From an uncultured Christensenella sp. (GTDB lineage: Bacteria; Bacillota; Clostridia; Christensenellales; Borkfalkiaceae), in NCBI GenBank assembly GCA_910577875.1, contig CAJTNY010000044.1, positions 1 to 8,031 on the forward strand: a DNA stretch of 8,031 nucleotides. Reading direction: 5' to 3'. Under the pieces are notes generated by a model. That model ran no database searches, was not told where the DNA came from, and saw nothing but the letters and a program-made list of their open reading frames with translations. Position numbers and translations under genes: made by a program. Numbering within the stretch: the stretch's first letter is position 1; each line of letters starts with the position of its first letter. Positions 1 to 4,988 of the stretch are shown here, in pieces.

Positions 1-182
1 ATCTTATTGCCTTTCTTTGTACTTTATCTTTCTTCTCTTTCTTTCCTATGCAGTTGTCAGTCTTCGTACGATTCCTGTCTTTATTAGGCTTCTTTTTCGC
101 CTTCAATACGACAGTCTTCAATTACCCGACGAAAGTCGAGGGCGTTTTTCGGAAGAAAAACATTGCCGTCCAAATCGACAGC
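1..182 (-). promoter_or_regulatory. Structured, purine-rich leader RNA; gene itself lies off the left edge
   Basis: The predicted leftward transcript starts with three hairpins in a row. At 165-182 GCTGTC pairs with GACGGC; one pair is G-U, so it forms only in the leftward RNA. At 144-161 there is a perfect 7-bp GTTTTTC/GAAAAAC stem, and at 127-138 CGAC/GTCG. A longer stem-loop (CTGTC/GACAG enclosing AGGC/GCCT) spans 75-114. Then comes TGACAACTGCATA (47-59) and a purine-rich run to the edge. The TGACAACTGCATA stretch resembles the boxA-proximal sequence of clostridial rRNA leaders and spacers, so an rRNA operon is the best guess. No rRNA body is present in the window. Two short leftward reading frames exist here (one ends at 84-86, one with a TTG start is open to the edge), but neither has an ATG with a good ribosome site. 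Confidence 0.4.
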
Positions 183-188
183 TTTTAT

Positions 189-217
189 ATATTATCAAAC
201 AATATTAGTTTAGTCAA
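189..217 (-). promoter_or_regulatory. Strong leftward sigma-A-type promoter with extended -10
   Basis: On the minus strand TTGACT (212-217, five of six consensus bases) is followed by exactly 17 bp and then TAATAT (189-194, four of six), preceded by TG-A, an extended -10. An overlapping GATAAT (191-196) is a second -10 choice at a 15-bp spacing. The expected start is near 181-183, so transcription runs off the left edge. The combination with the A-tracts just upstream is typical of stable-RNA or very highly expressed promoters. Seen directly; activity is inferred. Confidence 0.65.
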
Positions 218-256
218 GCATTTTTTTAGTTATTTTATAATTTTTTTAATTTTTTT
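218..256 (-). promoter_or_regulatory. A-tract (UP-like) element upstream of the leftward promoter
   Basis: Reading leftward, two runs of seven A (AAAAAAATT) follow each other at about 9-bp steps, then ATAAAATAACT and a third A7 run directly abutting the -35 box. Phased A-tracts at this position match UP elements that bind the RNA polymerase alpha C-terminal domain. They could also simply be AT-rich intergenic DNA below a terminator. Confidence 0.45.
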
Positions 257-279
257 AAACAACAAAGCGCTTGCGGCGC
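257..279 (-). terminator. Weak candidate terminator below the TIM-barrel gene
   Basis: Leftward, just after the stop codon at 292, GCGC-cgcaa-GCGC (267-279) forms a short GC-only stem followed by TTTGTTGTTT. The stem is only four pairs, so this is a tentative call. Confidence 0.35.
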
Positions 280-291
280 GATAAATATTTA

Positions 292-1080
292 CTAATAAAT
301 TTTATATATAATTTCATTTATAAATTCAAGAGAACGTTTCAGTTCTGTAACGTCTCCGTAATCCTCCGAATAAACTTCGATTATAGTGCCGCCGTCAAAC
401 CCCGCGTCTTTCAGCCGTTTAAATATTTCCTCGAAATCGTAAATCCCTTTATTCGGTAGGCAAATTCTGCCGTTTTCGTCTACGTCCGACAAATGCACGT
501 GAGAAATCGAGCCCGCCATATCCTGAATATACATCTGATAGGGGTATCCGGAACGCCTGGCTTGTTTTATATCTAAAACCCCACTGAGCTCAGGAATACG
601 GCTTTTAAGTTCACTGAAAATTCCCGGACGGTTATACGTACTCCAAGAAACATTTTCAATACAGAGTCCGACACCGTAACGCGCGCAGAACAAAACCGCT
701 TCGCGTATACAACCGGCGAGCTCGTTTATATCCGGACTGACGCCGCCTTTTAAACTAAGTCCGCCGTGAAAAGTATAACGTTTACAGCCTAAAAGTTGCG
801 CGGAACGCATTATCTGGTCAAGCCAGTAATACCCGTCGCCGCGCGCACGGCGCGCACGGCTGAGAAGCTGGGGTTCGAAATTGCTTGAAAGCGCATGAAC
901 AGCGTAAACGTCCAGCCCATCGATTACGGAAGCGAGAGATTTTGAAAATTCGGGACGGTATTCGTAGAAAGTCTGATAAAAAACTTCCGCCGTATCCGCG
1001 CCGAAATCCTTGATAATAGCCGCGGCGTCCTCAGTGCTTTTTTTTAAGAACATTGACGCGGTAGAAATTCCTGTTTTCAT
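292..1080 (-). CDS. Sugar phosphate isomerase/epimerase (xylose isomerase-like TIM barrel)
   Basis: A 262-residue protein of the xylose isomerase-like / AP endonuclease 2 superfamily, whose members isomerise or epimerise sugars and polyols on a TIM barrel using a divalent metal. Barrel motifs occur in the expected order: AVHAL (60-64), TFHGG (103-107), CIENVSW (140-146), VLDIKQA (168-174), SHVHLSD (193-199), KGIYDF (211-216) and IIEVYSEDY (233-241). E142, D170, H196 and E235 are the likely metal ligands. Length is normal for single-domain members and no signal peptide is seen, so it is cytosolic. I start at the ATG at 1080, not the in-frame TTG at 1098, because the -10 box TATAAT overlaps that extension and the expected transcript start coincides with the ATG. 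The substrate cannot be read from sequence, and no sugar kinase or transporter lies nearby. A deoxyribonuclease IV role is less likely, since the three-metal site pattern of Nfo is not evident. Confidence 0.8.
   Translation of the reverse strand: MKTGISTASMFLKKSTEDAAAIIKDFGADTAEVFYQTFYEYRPEFSKSLASVIDGLDVYAVHALSSNFEPQLLSRARRARGDGYYWLDQIMRSAQLLGCKRYTFHGGLSLKGGVSPDINELAGCIREAVLFCARYGVGLCIENVSWSTYNRPGIFSELKSRIPELSGVLDIKQARRSGYPYQMYIQDMAGSISHVHLSDVDENGRICLPNKGIYDFEEIFKRLKDAGFDGGTIIEVYSEDYGDVTELKRSLEFINEIIYKIY
842..859. repeat. 9-bp perfect tandem duplication within the TIM-barrel gene
   Basis: CGCGCACGG occurs twice head to tail. It encodes the repetitive basic stretch RARRARG (residues 75-81) between two barrel elements. 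It keeps the frame and probably lies in a loop. It may be slippage-derived. Confidence 0.6.
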
Positions 1081-1086
1081 AATTTT

Positions 1087-1115
1087 ATTATAACGCAATT
1101 TTACAAAAAAATCAA
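1087..1115 (-). promoter_or_regulatory. Promoter for the TIM-barrel gene, predicted leaderless
   Basis: Minus strand: TTGATT (1110-1115), exactly 17 bp, then the perfect TATAAT (1087-1092). Six bases (AAAATT) separate the -10 box from the ATG at 1080, so the start site should be at or next to the A of the ATG. No Shine-Dalgarno sequence fits in that space. Confidence 0.6.
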
Positions 1116-1142
1116 CCCTGCCGCGATTTTTGCGCGACAGGG
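1102..1142 (-). terminator. Intrinsic terminator of the 108-aa gene, overlapping the next promoter
   Basis: Leftward, CCCTG-t-CGCG then a 7-base loop and CGCG-g-CAGGG form a stem of nine pairs with one internal mismatch (1116-1142), followed by TTGATTTTTTTG. The U-tract contains the -35 hexamer of the downstream TIM-barrel promoter, so the two signals share bases. Confidence 0.7.
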
Positions 1143-1148
1143 AAATTA

Positions 1149-1475
1149 TTAGTTTTGCGCTATGTATTTTGAAAGAGAATAAGTTATATCTTTATCTGCG
1201 ATTGCCGAAATAGGCGACAGCGGAAACGCAATGCTGGAATTTTCCGTAAATGTTCCGAAATCCGACAAGTTCGTGTTCTGTTCCGAAGCAGACGCGGAAC
1301 CGGTAAAGCTCTGAACTGCCGAGAGTACCGAAGAAATTTCTTCCGCATTTTTCAAAGCCTCTTTTATCTCTTCTCCGCCGAATGTTTCGAGTACGGGTTT
1401 AACTTCCGATAAAATATTCTTTCCGCCTGTTTTCCCTCCGTACAGGAGAAGCGCGAGTATTATTAAAAGTTGCAT
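1149..1475 (-). CDS. Uncharacterised small protein with hydrophobic N-terminus
   Basis: A 108-residue protein I do not recognise. It begins with a hydrophobic stretch (MQLLIILALLLYGG, residues 1-14) without the basic residues of a classical signal peptide. A Gly/Lys turn follows, then an amphipathic helical section (about 22-58) containing KPVLETFGGEEI and ALKNAEEISSVLSAVQSF. The Ser/Asn/Thr-rich second half ends in ISAIADKDITYSLSKYIAQN. It could be a short membrane anchor with an outside or cytosolic helix. The start is well supported: AAGGAG at 1484-1489 lies 8 bases before the ATG, and a -10-like TATAAT is at 1508-1513. It diverges from another unknown gene 54 bp away and has its own terminator, so it is a single-gene unit. 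No function is assigned. Confidence 0.7.
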   Translation of the reverse strand: MQLLIILALLLYGGKTGGKNILSEVKPVLETFGGEEIKEALKNAEEISSVLSAVQSFTGSASASEQNTNLSDFGTFTENSSIAFPLSPISAIADKDITYSLSKYIAQN

Positions 1476-1529
1476 TATTTAAGCTCCTTGCATATGGTGT
1501 TAATAATATTATATGCTTAAAGGTGTAAA
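1476..1529. promoter_or_regulatory. Divergent intergenic region with inverted repeat
   Basis: The 54 bp between two divergent genes carry both ribosome sites (AAGGAG for the leftward gene, AAAGGTG for the rightward gene) and a leftward -10 TATAAT (1508-1513) with no good -35. A 6-bp inverted repeat, GCATAT (1490-1495) and ATATGC (1511-1516), has centres 21 bp apart, two helical turns. It overlaps both start regions, so one bound protein could control both genes. The operator idea is inference. Confidence 0.4.
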
Positions 1530-1826
1530 ATGAACGATTTTAAAAGTTATAAACCCGACAACAACCAAAACACAAACAATGTAACCGATAGCGGAAACAA
1601 TATAAATTCCACTGTCGAACTCGCAAAAGCCGTTACAAGAGCAATGAACGGCAAATCGGAAGGTCAACTGTTACACACGATAATATCGGAAGCCGAGCGA
1701 GGTAAACGTGAAGGCACTTTAACCAACGCCGACCTCGACAATTTCTTCAACGCGTTATCGCCTATGGTAGACGGTATCAAAAGAAAAAAACTAAAAGAAG
1801 TTATTACAAGACTGAAAAACATTTAA
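1530..1826 (+). CDS. Uncharacterised small protein, Asn-rich N-terminus and helical C-terminus
   Basis: A 98-residue soluble protein I do not recognise. Residues 1-28 are polar, Asn/Thr/Asp-rich and probably disordered. Residues 29-98 look like a compact helical domain with a well-formed core: VELAKAVTRAM, then EGQLLHTIISEAERGKREG, LTNADLDNFFNALSPMVDG and a basic end KRKKLKEVITRLKNI. No signal peptide or membrane segment is present. AAAGGTG (1519-1525) stands four bases before the ATG. Base composition and codon use look like the neighbours. It ends in a strong terminator shared with the convergent cysK gene. The pairing with the divergent 108-aa gene suggests a joint role, but that is inference. 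Confidence 0.75.
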   Translation: MNDFKSYKPDNNQNTNNVTDSGNNINSTVELAKAVTRAMNGKSEGQLLHTIISEAERGKREGTLTNADLDNFFNALSPMVDGIKRKKLKEVITRLKNI

Positions 1827-1843
1827 TATGCGCCGAAACAAAA

Positions 1844-1874
1844 GCAGACAGCCCTTTTAAAAGGGGCTGTCTGC
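1844..1874. terminator. Bidirectional terminator between convergent genes
   Basis: An 11-bp perfect stem GCAGACAGCCC/GGGCTGTCTGC encloses TTTTAAAAG. Leftward it is followed by TTTTGTTT, a good U-tract for cysK; rightward by AATTTAATTTT, a weaker one for the 98-aa gene. Confidence 0.85.
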
Positions 1875-1877
1875 AAT

Positions 1878-2804
1878 TTAATTTTCGGAATTCAACACCG
1901 ATAAATACCTGTCGCCAGAATCCGGAAAAATCACTGCTATGGTTTTTCCGTAATTTTCTCTACGCCCGGCGAGAATCTTTGCCGCATACAGTGCCGCGCC
2001 CGACGAAACACCGACAAAATATCCCTCCGTCTGCACTATTTCTCTGCAAGCAGTAAGAGCTTCTTCGTCGGACACGGCTATAATCTCGTCATAAAGATAT
2101 ACGTCGAGAATTTCAGGAACAAACCCTGCGCCTATTCCCTGTATCCGATGTTCTCCAGCAATACCTTTTGTAAGTACGGGAGATGCCGACGGCTCGACTG
2201 CGATTATTTTCGTTGAAGGTTTTCTGTTCTTTAAATATCTGCCGGCACCGGTTAACGTACCGCCTGTTCCGACGCAGGCAACAAAAATATCTACTTCACC
2301 GTTCGAATCGTTCCAAATCTCCGGACCCGTAGTCAAGCCGTGAATTTCGGCATTCGCAGGATTAGAGAACTGCCCTAAAATCACTCCGCCGAGTTCTTTT
2401 GCAAGACTTTCGGCTTTTGCAACGGCTCCGCTCATTCCTTTTGCCCCTTCGGTCAGAACGATTTCAGCTCCGTAAGTTTTTATAAGCCCGCGCCTTTCCG
2501 GACTCATAGTTTCGGGCATCGTCAGTATAACCCTGTACCCTCTCGGAACCCCGATAGCCGCCAGTCCTATGCCCGTATTGCCCGACGTGGGCTCTATAAT
2601 AACGTCCCCGGGAACGAGTTTACCTGAACGCTCCGCATCGTCAATCATATTCTTTGCAGTCCTGTCTTTGACGGAACCCGCGGGATTAAGATATTCGAGC
2701 TTAGCCAAAATCCTCGCATTTAAACCGTAAATTTTTTCATAATGCGTCAGTTCCGCCAAAGGAGTGCCGCCGACAAGCTCAGAAATCGATTTATAGACAG
2801 CCAT
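1878..2804 (-). CDS. cysK: Cysteine synthase (O-acetylserine sulfhydrylase)
   Basis: A 308-residue PLP enzyme of fold type II that makes L-cysteine from O-acetylserine and sulfide in the cytosol. The hallmarks are all present: the PLP lysine K46 in NPAGSVKDR, the substrate loop PTSGNTG (73-79), TTGPEIW (159-165), the phosphate-binding GTGGTLTG (180-187), GVSSGAALYAA (266-276) and the C-terminal PDSGDRYLS (295-303). Length is normal and nothing is missing. AAAGGAG (2813-2819) is 8 bases from the ATG. It follows the cysteine desulfurase gene by 42 bp in the same direction and is probably co-transcribed, ending at the 1844-1874 terminator. No serine acetyltransferase gene (cysE) is in the window. 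Cystathionine beta-synthase is excluded as there is no regulatory C-terminal domain; a paralogue such as CysM is possible but the motifs fit CysK better. Confidence 0.93.
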   Translation of the reverse strand: MAVYKSISELVGGTPLAELTHYEKIYGLNARILAKLEYLNPAGSVKDRTAKNMIDDAERSGKLVPGDVIIEPTSGNTGIGLAAIGVPRGYRVILTMPETMSPERRGLIKTYGAEIVLTEGAKGMSGAVAKAESLAKELGGVILGQFSNPANAEIHGLTTGPEIWNDSNGEVDIFVACVGTGGTLTGAGRYLKNRKPSTKIIAVEPSASPVLTKGIAGEHRIQGIGAGFVPEILDVYLYDEIIAVSDEEALTACREIVQTEGYFVGVSSGAALYAAKILAGRRENYGKTIAVIFPDSGDRYLSVLNSEN

Positions 2805-2819
2805 ATAATGTTCTCCTTT

Positions 2820-2846
2820 TAACGTTTCATAAAATATGATATGAAA
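2820..2846. promoter_or_regulatory. Inverted repeat and shared motif between desulfurase and cysK genes
   Basis: In the 42-bp gap, leftward TTTCATA-tcatattt-TATGAAA forms a 7-bp dyad. Its downstream half lies in a 13-mer, GTTTCATAAAATA on the plus strand (2824-2836), that recurs with one mismatch (GTTTCATAGAATA, 3974-3986) in front of the desulfurase gene. It may be a common operator or an RNA hairpin; no factor can be named. Confidence 0.35.
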
Positions 2847-3962
2847 TTATTCGGCTGTTGTCAACGTCATCACGGCTTCGATAAATTTTTCGCACTCGCC
2901 GAGACTGTTAAATGCCGATAACGAGGCACGGATAAGTCCTTGTGAATTTAAGGCTTCGTGCATCTTAGGCGCGCAGTGAAGTCCTCCCCGTACACATATT
3001 GAAAACTCGTCGGATAATCTGTATGCGGCGATTTCGGATTGCATCGATTCCAAGTTGAGAGCAACTATCCCGTAATGATTAGGCTTCGAATAAACTTTAA
3101 CTCCTGAGATTTTTAATAAATTTTCGTACAAAAACGAAGTCAATTTTAAAACTTTTTCACTGTTTTTTGTTATATTACGGGTTAAATAAAGCACGCCTTC
3201 GCCGAGTGAAACTATTGCAGGATACGAAAGCGTACCGCTTTCGAGTCGGTCAGGATAAAAATCGGGCATATCGAGATTAAAGCTTTCGCTGCCTGTTCCT
3301 CCGTAAAGAACAGGCGACGGATTTACGCGTTCCGAAAACAAAAGAGCTCCGCTTCCCTGAATTCCGAGCATACCTTTATGTCCCGCAACGGCAAGTGCGT
3401 CGATACCACTCGATTTCATATCTATGCGAACGTGTCCGCAAGCCTGTGCGCCGTCGCAAATCAAAATAACATCGTCCGAAATACCATTTCTAATCTTGGA
3501 AATATCAGGCGACGAACCGTTTACGTTGGAAGCGAGAGTAACTATTACCGCGCGTGTTTTAGCTGTCACGAGATTTAAAATTTCCTGCTCACATATTTCC
3601 CCTCCGCTCAGCGGAGCATATTTTACGTCTACCCCTTTGCCTTTAAGATATTCCAAAGGTCTTAAAACCGAATTGTGTTCCGCAACGGTAGTTACTACTT
3701 CGTCACCAGATTTCAATAAACCCAAAATAGCAATATTCAACGCTTCCGTACAGTTTTTGGTGAATACCGTTCTGTCGTAATTATATCCGCCCAAAAACTC
3801 GCAAAGCAATTTTCGACAGTTGTATACCCGCTCCAGACAGGCTAGTGAAAGTTTGTGCCCGCTTCTTCCGGGGTTTGCGCAATACTGCATAGCGGAAGTT
3901 GCGGCGGTAATTACGCCGTCGGGCTTAAACCCGCCGGTCGCAGCGTTGTCAAAGTATATCAT
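2847..3962 (-). CDS. Cysteine desulfurase family protein (class V aminotransferase fold)
   Basis: A 371-residue PLP enzyme of the cysteine desulfurase / selenocysteine lyase group, which removes sulfur from cysteine as an enzyme persulfide. Visible: IYFDNAATGG at the start (2-11), EHN with H96 stacking on PLP, CDGAQ (D170, Q173), AGHKGMLG with the Schiff-base lysine K197, and the catalytic-loop cysteine C330 in RGGLHCAP (325-332). The RGGLHCAP ending and the GIQGSGAL motif place it with the EF2568-type family (TIGR01977) rather than classical NifS/IscS. The ATG at 3962 is preferred: AGAGG (3969-3973) lies 6 bases upstream and family members start MIYFDNAAT; upstream starts (ATG at 3980, or the long extension to 4058) lack a ribosome site and overlap the divergent DUF3343 gene or its leader. 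It leads the likely operon with cysK and diverges from the DUF3343 gene, which suggests a role in sulfur or selenium delivery. No iscU/sufU scaffold is adjacent. Confidence 0.88.
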   Translation of the reverse strand: MIYFDNAATGGFKPDGVITAATSAMQYCANPGRSGHKLSLACLERVYNCRKLLCEFLGGYNYDRTVFTKNCTEALNIAILGLLKSGDEVVTTVAEHNSVLRPLEYLKGKGVDVKYAPLSGGEICEQEILNLVTAKTRAVIVTLASNVNGSSPDISKIRNGISDDVILICDGAQACGHVRIDMKSSGIDALAVAGHKGMLGIQGSGALLFSERVNPSPVLYGGTGSESFNLDMPDFYPDRLESGTLSYPAIVSLGEGVLYLTRNITKNSEKVLKLTSFLYENLLKISGVKVYSKPNHYGIVALNLESMQSEIAAYRLSDEFSICVRGGLHCAPKMHEALNSQGLIRASLSAFNSLGECEKFIEAVMTLTTAE

Positions 3963-3968
3963 AATAGA

Positions 3969-3973
3969 CCTCT
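3969..3973 (-). promoter_or_regulatory. Ribosome binding site that sets the desulfurase start
   Basis: AGAGG on the minus strand sits 6 bases before the ATG at 3962. The alternative ATG at 3980 has only AT-rich sequence upstream. Confidence 0.6.
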
Positions 3974-4019
3974 GTTTCATAGAATAATAATATATTTTAT
4001 TTTTACGAGGGTTTAAAAT

Positions 4020-4280
4020 ATGACAGAGGTGCTGGCAGTATTCCGTTCGCGCTCGCAAGCTATCGACTGCAACGCAAGATTAAGAGCCGCGGGAATTCCC
4101 GCCAATCTTATAAATACACCGAGAGAAGCGAACATCGGCTGCGGGTTATCGGTTAAAGTTCCGCAAAATACTTTCGAACGGGTAAAGTTTATTGTAAAAA
4201 ACGGAAAATATTCCGCTTTTTACGGATTTTACAGATTTCAAACCAATTACGGACGGACAATTTTCGGGCGTATCGGTTGA
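4020..4280 (+). CDS. DUF3343 protein, putative sulfur/selenium carrier
   Basis: An 86-residue protein matching the DUF3343 family (described as a putative Se/S carrier-like domain). It has the short beta-alpha-beta layout: VLAVFRSRSQAIDCNARLRAAG as strand then helix, ANLINTPREANIGCGLSVKV with the family signature TPR-x5-CG (33-42), then a second helix. C41 in the signature is the conserved cysteine that could hold a persulfide; C17 is an extra one. The Tyr/Phe-rich tail (YSAFYGFYRF) is longer and more aromatic than usual. GAGGG (4007-4011) is 8 bases from the ATG. It diverges from the cysteine-desulfurase gene across 57 bp, a neighbourhood known for this family, so it may accept sulfur or selenium from that enzyme. 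Biochemical function is inference. No selD, yedF or other selenium gene is visible. Confidence 0.75.
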   Translation: MTEVLAVFRSRSQAIDCNARLRAAGIPANLINTPREANIGCGLSVKVPQNTFERVKFIVKNGKYSAFYGFYRFQTNYGRTIFGRIG

Positions 4281-4305
4281 TTTTTTAGCAATTTTATGCT
4301 AAAAT
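4277..4305 (+). promoter_or_regulatory. nth promoter, predicted leaderless
   Basis: TTGATT (4277-4282), exactly 17 bp, TAAAAT (4300-4305) with TG-C in front (extended -10). Seven bases separate the -10 box from the ATG at 4313, so the start site should fall at the ATG. The -35 hexamer contains the TGA stop codon (4278-4280) of the DUF3343 gene. No Shine-Dalgarno sequence precedes the ATG. Confidence 0.6.
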
Positions 4306-4312
4306 CCAAAAT

Positions 4313-4939
4313 ATGAATATTAAAATACAAAAGATTTTGGACGGGCTAGCATCACTTTATCCCGACGCTCAGCCCGCATTGCATTTTAAATCGCCGTATG
4401 AACTGCTTGTTGCAGTCATACTGTCCGCGCAATGTACCGACGAGAGAGTCAATAAAGTTACGGCTGTGCTTTTCGAAAAACACAACACCCCCGAAAAAAT
4501 GCTTGCGCTATCGCAGGAAGAACTTGAAAAATACATATACTCCTGCGGGTTTTACCGCAACAAAGCCGCCCATATTTTATCGGCTTCGCGGGACATTCTT
4601 CATAAGTTCGGCGGAAAAGTCCCTAAGACGCTTGAAGAATTAAAAACACTTGCGGGTGTAGGACAGAAAACAGCCAACGTTGTATACGCCGTCGCATTCG
4701 GCGGAGACGCGATTGCAGTAGACACGCATGTGTTCAGAGTTTCAAACAGGCTCGGAATAGCAGTCGGAAATACTCCCGCAAAAGTCGAAGAGGGGCTTTG
4801 CGCGGCTCTACCGAAAAGCGAATGGTCGAAAGCTCACCACTATCTGATTTATCACGGCAGACGGGTATGCCATTCGCAAAAACCCGATTGCCCGAACTGC
4901 ACTTTTAAAGATTACTGCGATTTTTATAATAAAAAATAG
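4313..4939 (+). CDS. nth: Endonuclease III (DNA glycosylase / AP lyase)
   Basis: A 208-residue base-excision repair enzyme that removes oxidised pyrimidines and cuts at the abasic site. It is nearly the same length as the E. coli enzyme. The helix-hairpin-helix is LAGVGQKTANVV (113-124) with catalytic lysine K119; the catalytic aspartate is D137 in VDTHVFRVSNRLG. The [4Fe-4S] ligands are C186-X6-C193-X2-C196-X5-C202, exactly the family spacing. LSAQCTDERVN (37-47) is the DNA-contact region. It is complete and unremarkable as a protein. It has its own promoter starting within the end of the DUF3343 gene and its own terminator, so it is a monocistronic repair gene. MutY is excluded by the short length and lack of a C-terminal NUDIX-like domain. 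Confidence 0.95.
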   Translation: MNIKIQKILDGLASLYPDAQPALHFKSPYELLVAVILSAQCTDERVNKVTAVLFEKHNTPEKMLALSQEELEKYIYSCGFYRNKAAHILSASRDILHKFGGKVPKTLEELKTLAGVGQKTANVVYAVAFGGDAIAVDTHVFRVSNRLGIAVGNTPAKVEEGLCAALPKSEWSKAHHYLIYHGRRVCHSQKPDCPNCTFKDYCDFYNKK

Positions 4940-4950
4940 TCCTATTTAAA

Positions 4951-4987
4951 TATAAAAAGCGGAAGCAAACAGCTTCCGCTTTTTATA
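4951..4987. terminator. Bidirectional terminator between nth and the lipoprotein gene
   Basis: A perfect 16-bp stem, TATAAAAAGCGGAAGC / GCTTCCGCTTTTTATA with loop AAACA, extendable to 19 pairs, has A5 and T5 runs flanking the GC core, so it can end transcription from both sides. The extended right arm includes the first bases of the lipoprotein stop codon (4989-4991). Confidence 0.9.
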
Positions 4988-4988
4988 T

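Noticed and set aside
84..185. Leftward open stretch reading VDLDGNVFLPKNALDFRRVIEDCR and onward to a stop at 84-86
   Set aside because: It looks protein-like but is bounded by an upstream stop, has no ATG/GTG start or ribosome site, lies within the hairpin leader and is only about 34 codons.
17..284. Two overlapping rightward reading frames of 63 and 78 codons
   Set aside because: Pyrimidine-run translation (Phe/Ser/Leu), no ribosome site, overlap with the strong leftward promoter and leader; likely not genes.
258..285. Rightward NNKALAAR-stop, like a tmRNA proteolysis tag
   Set aside because: No tRNA-like ends or CCA-type 3' part of tmRNA flank it, the tag ends in Arg rather than Ala, and the GC-rich bases are better explained as the leftward hairpin after the TIM-barrel gene.
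3378..3780. Rightward frames opposite the desulfurase gene
   Set aside because: Antisense shadows of a well-conserved enzyme; no ribosome site and no recognisable protein.
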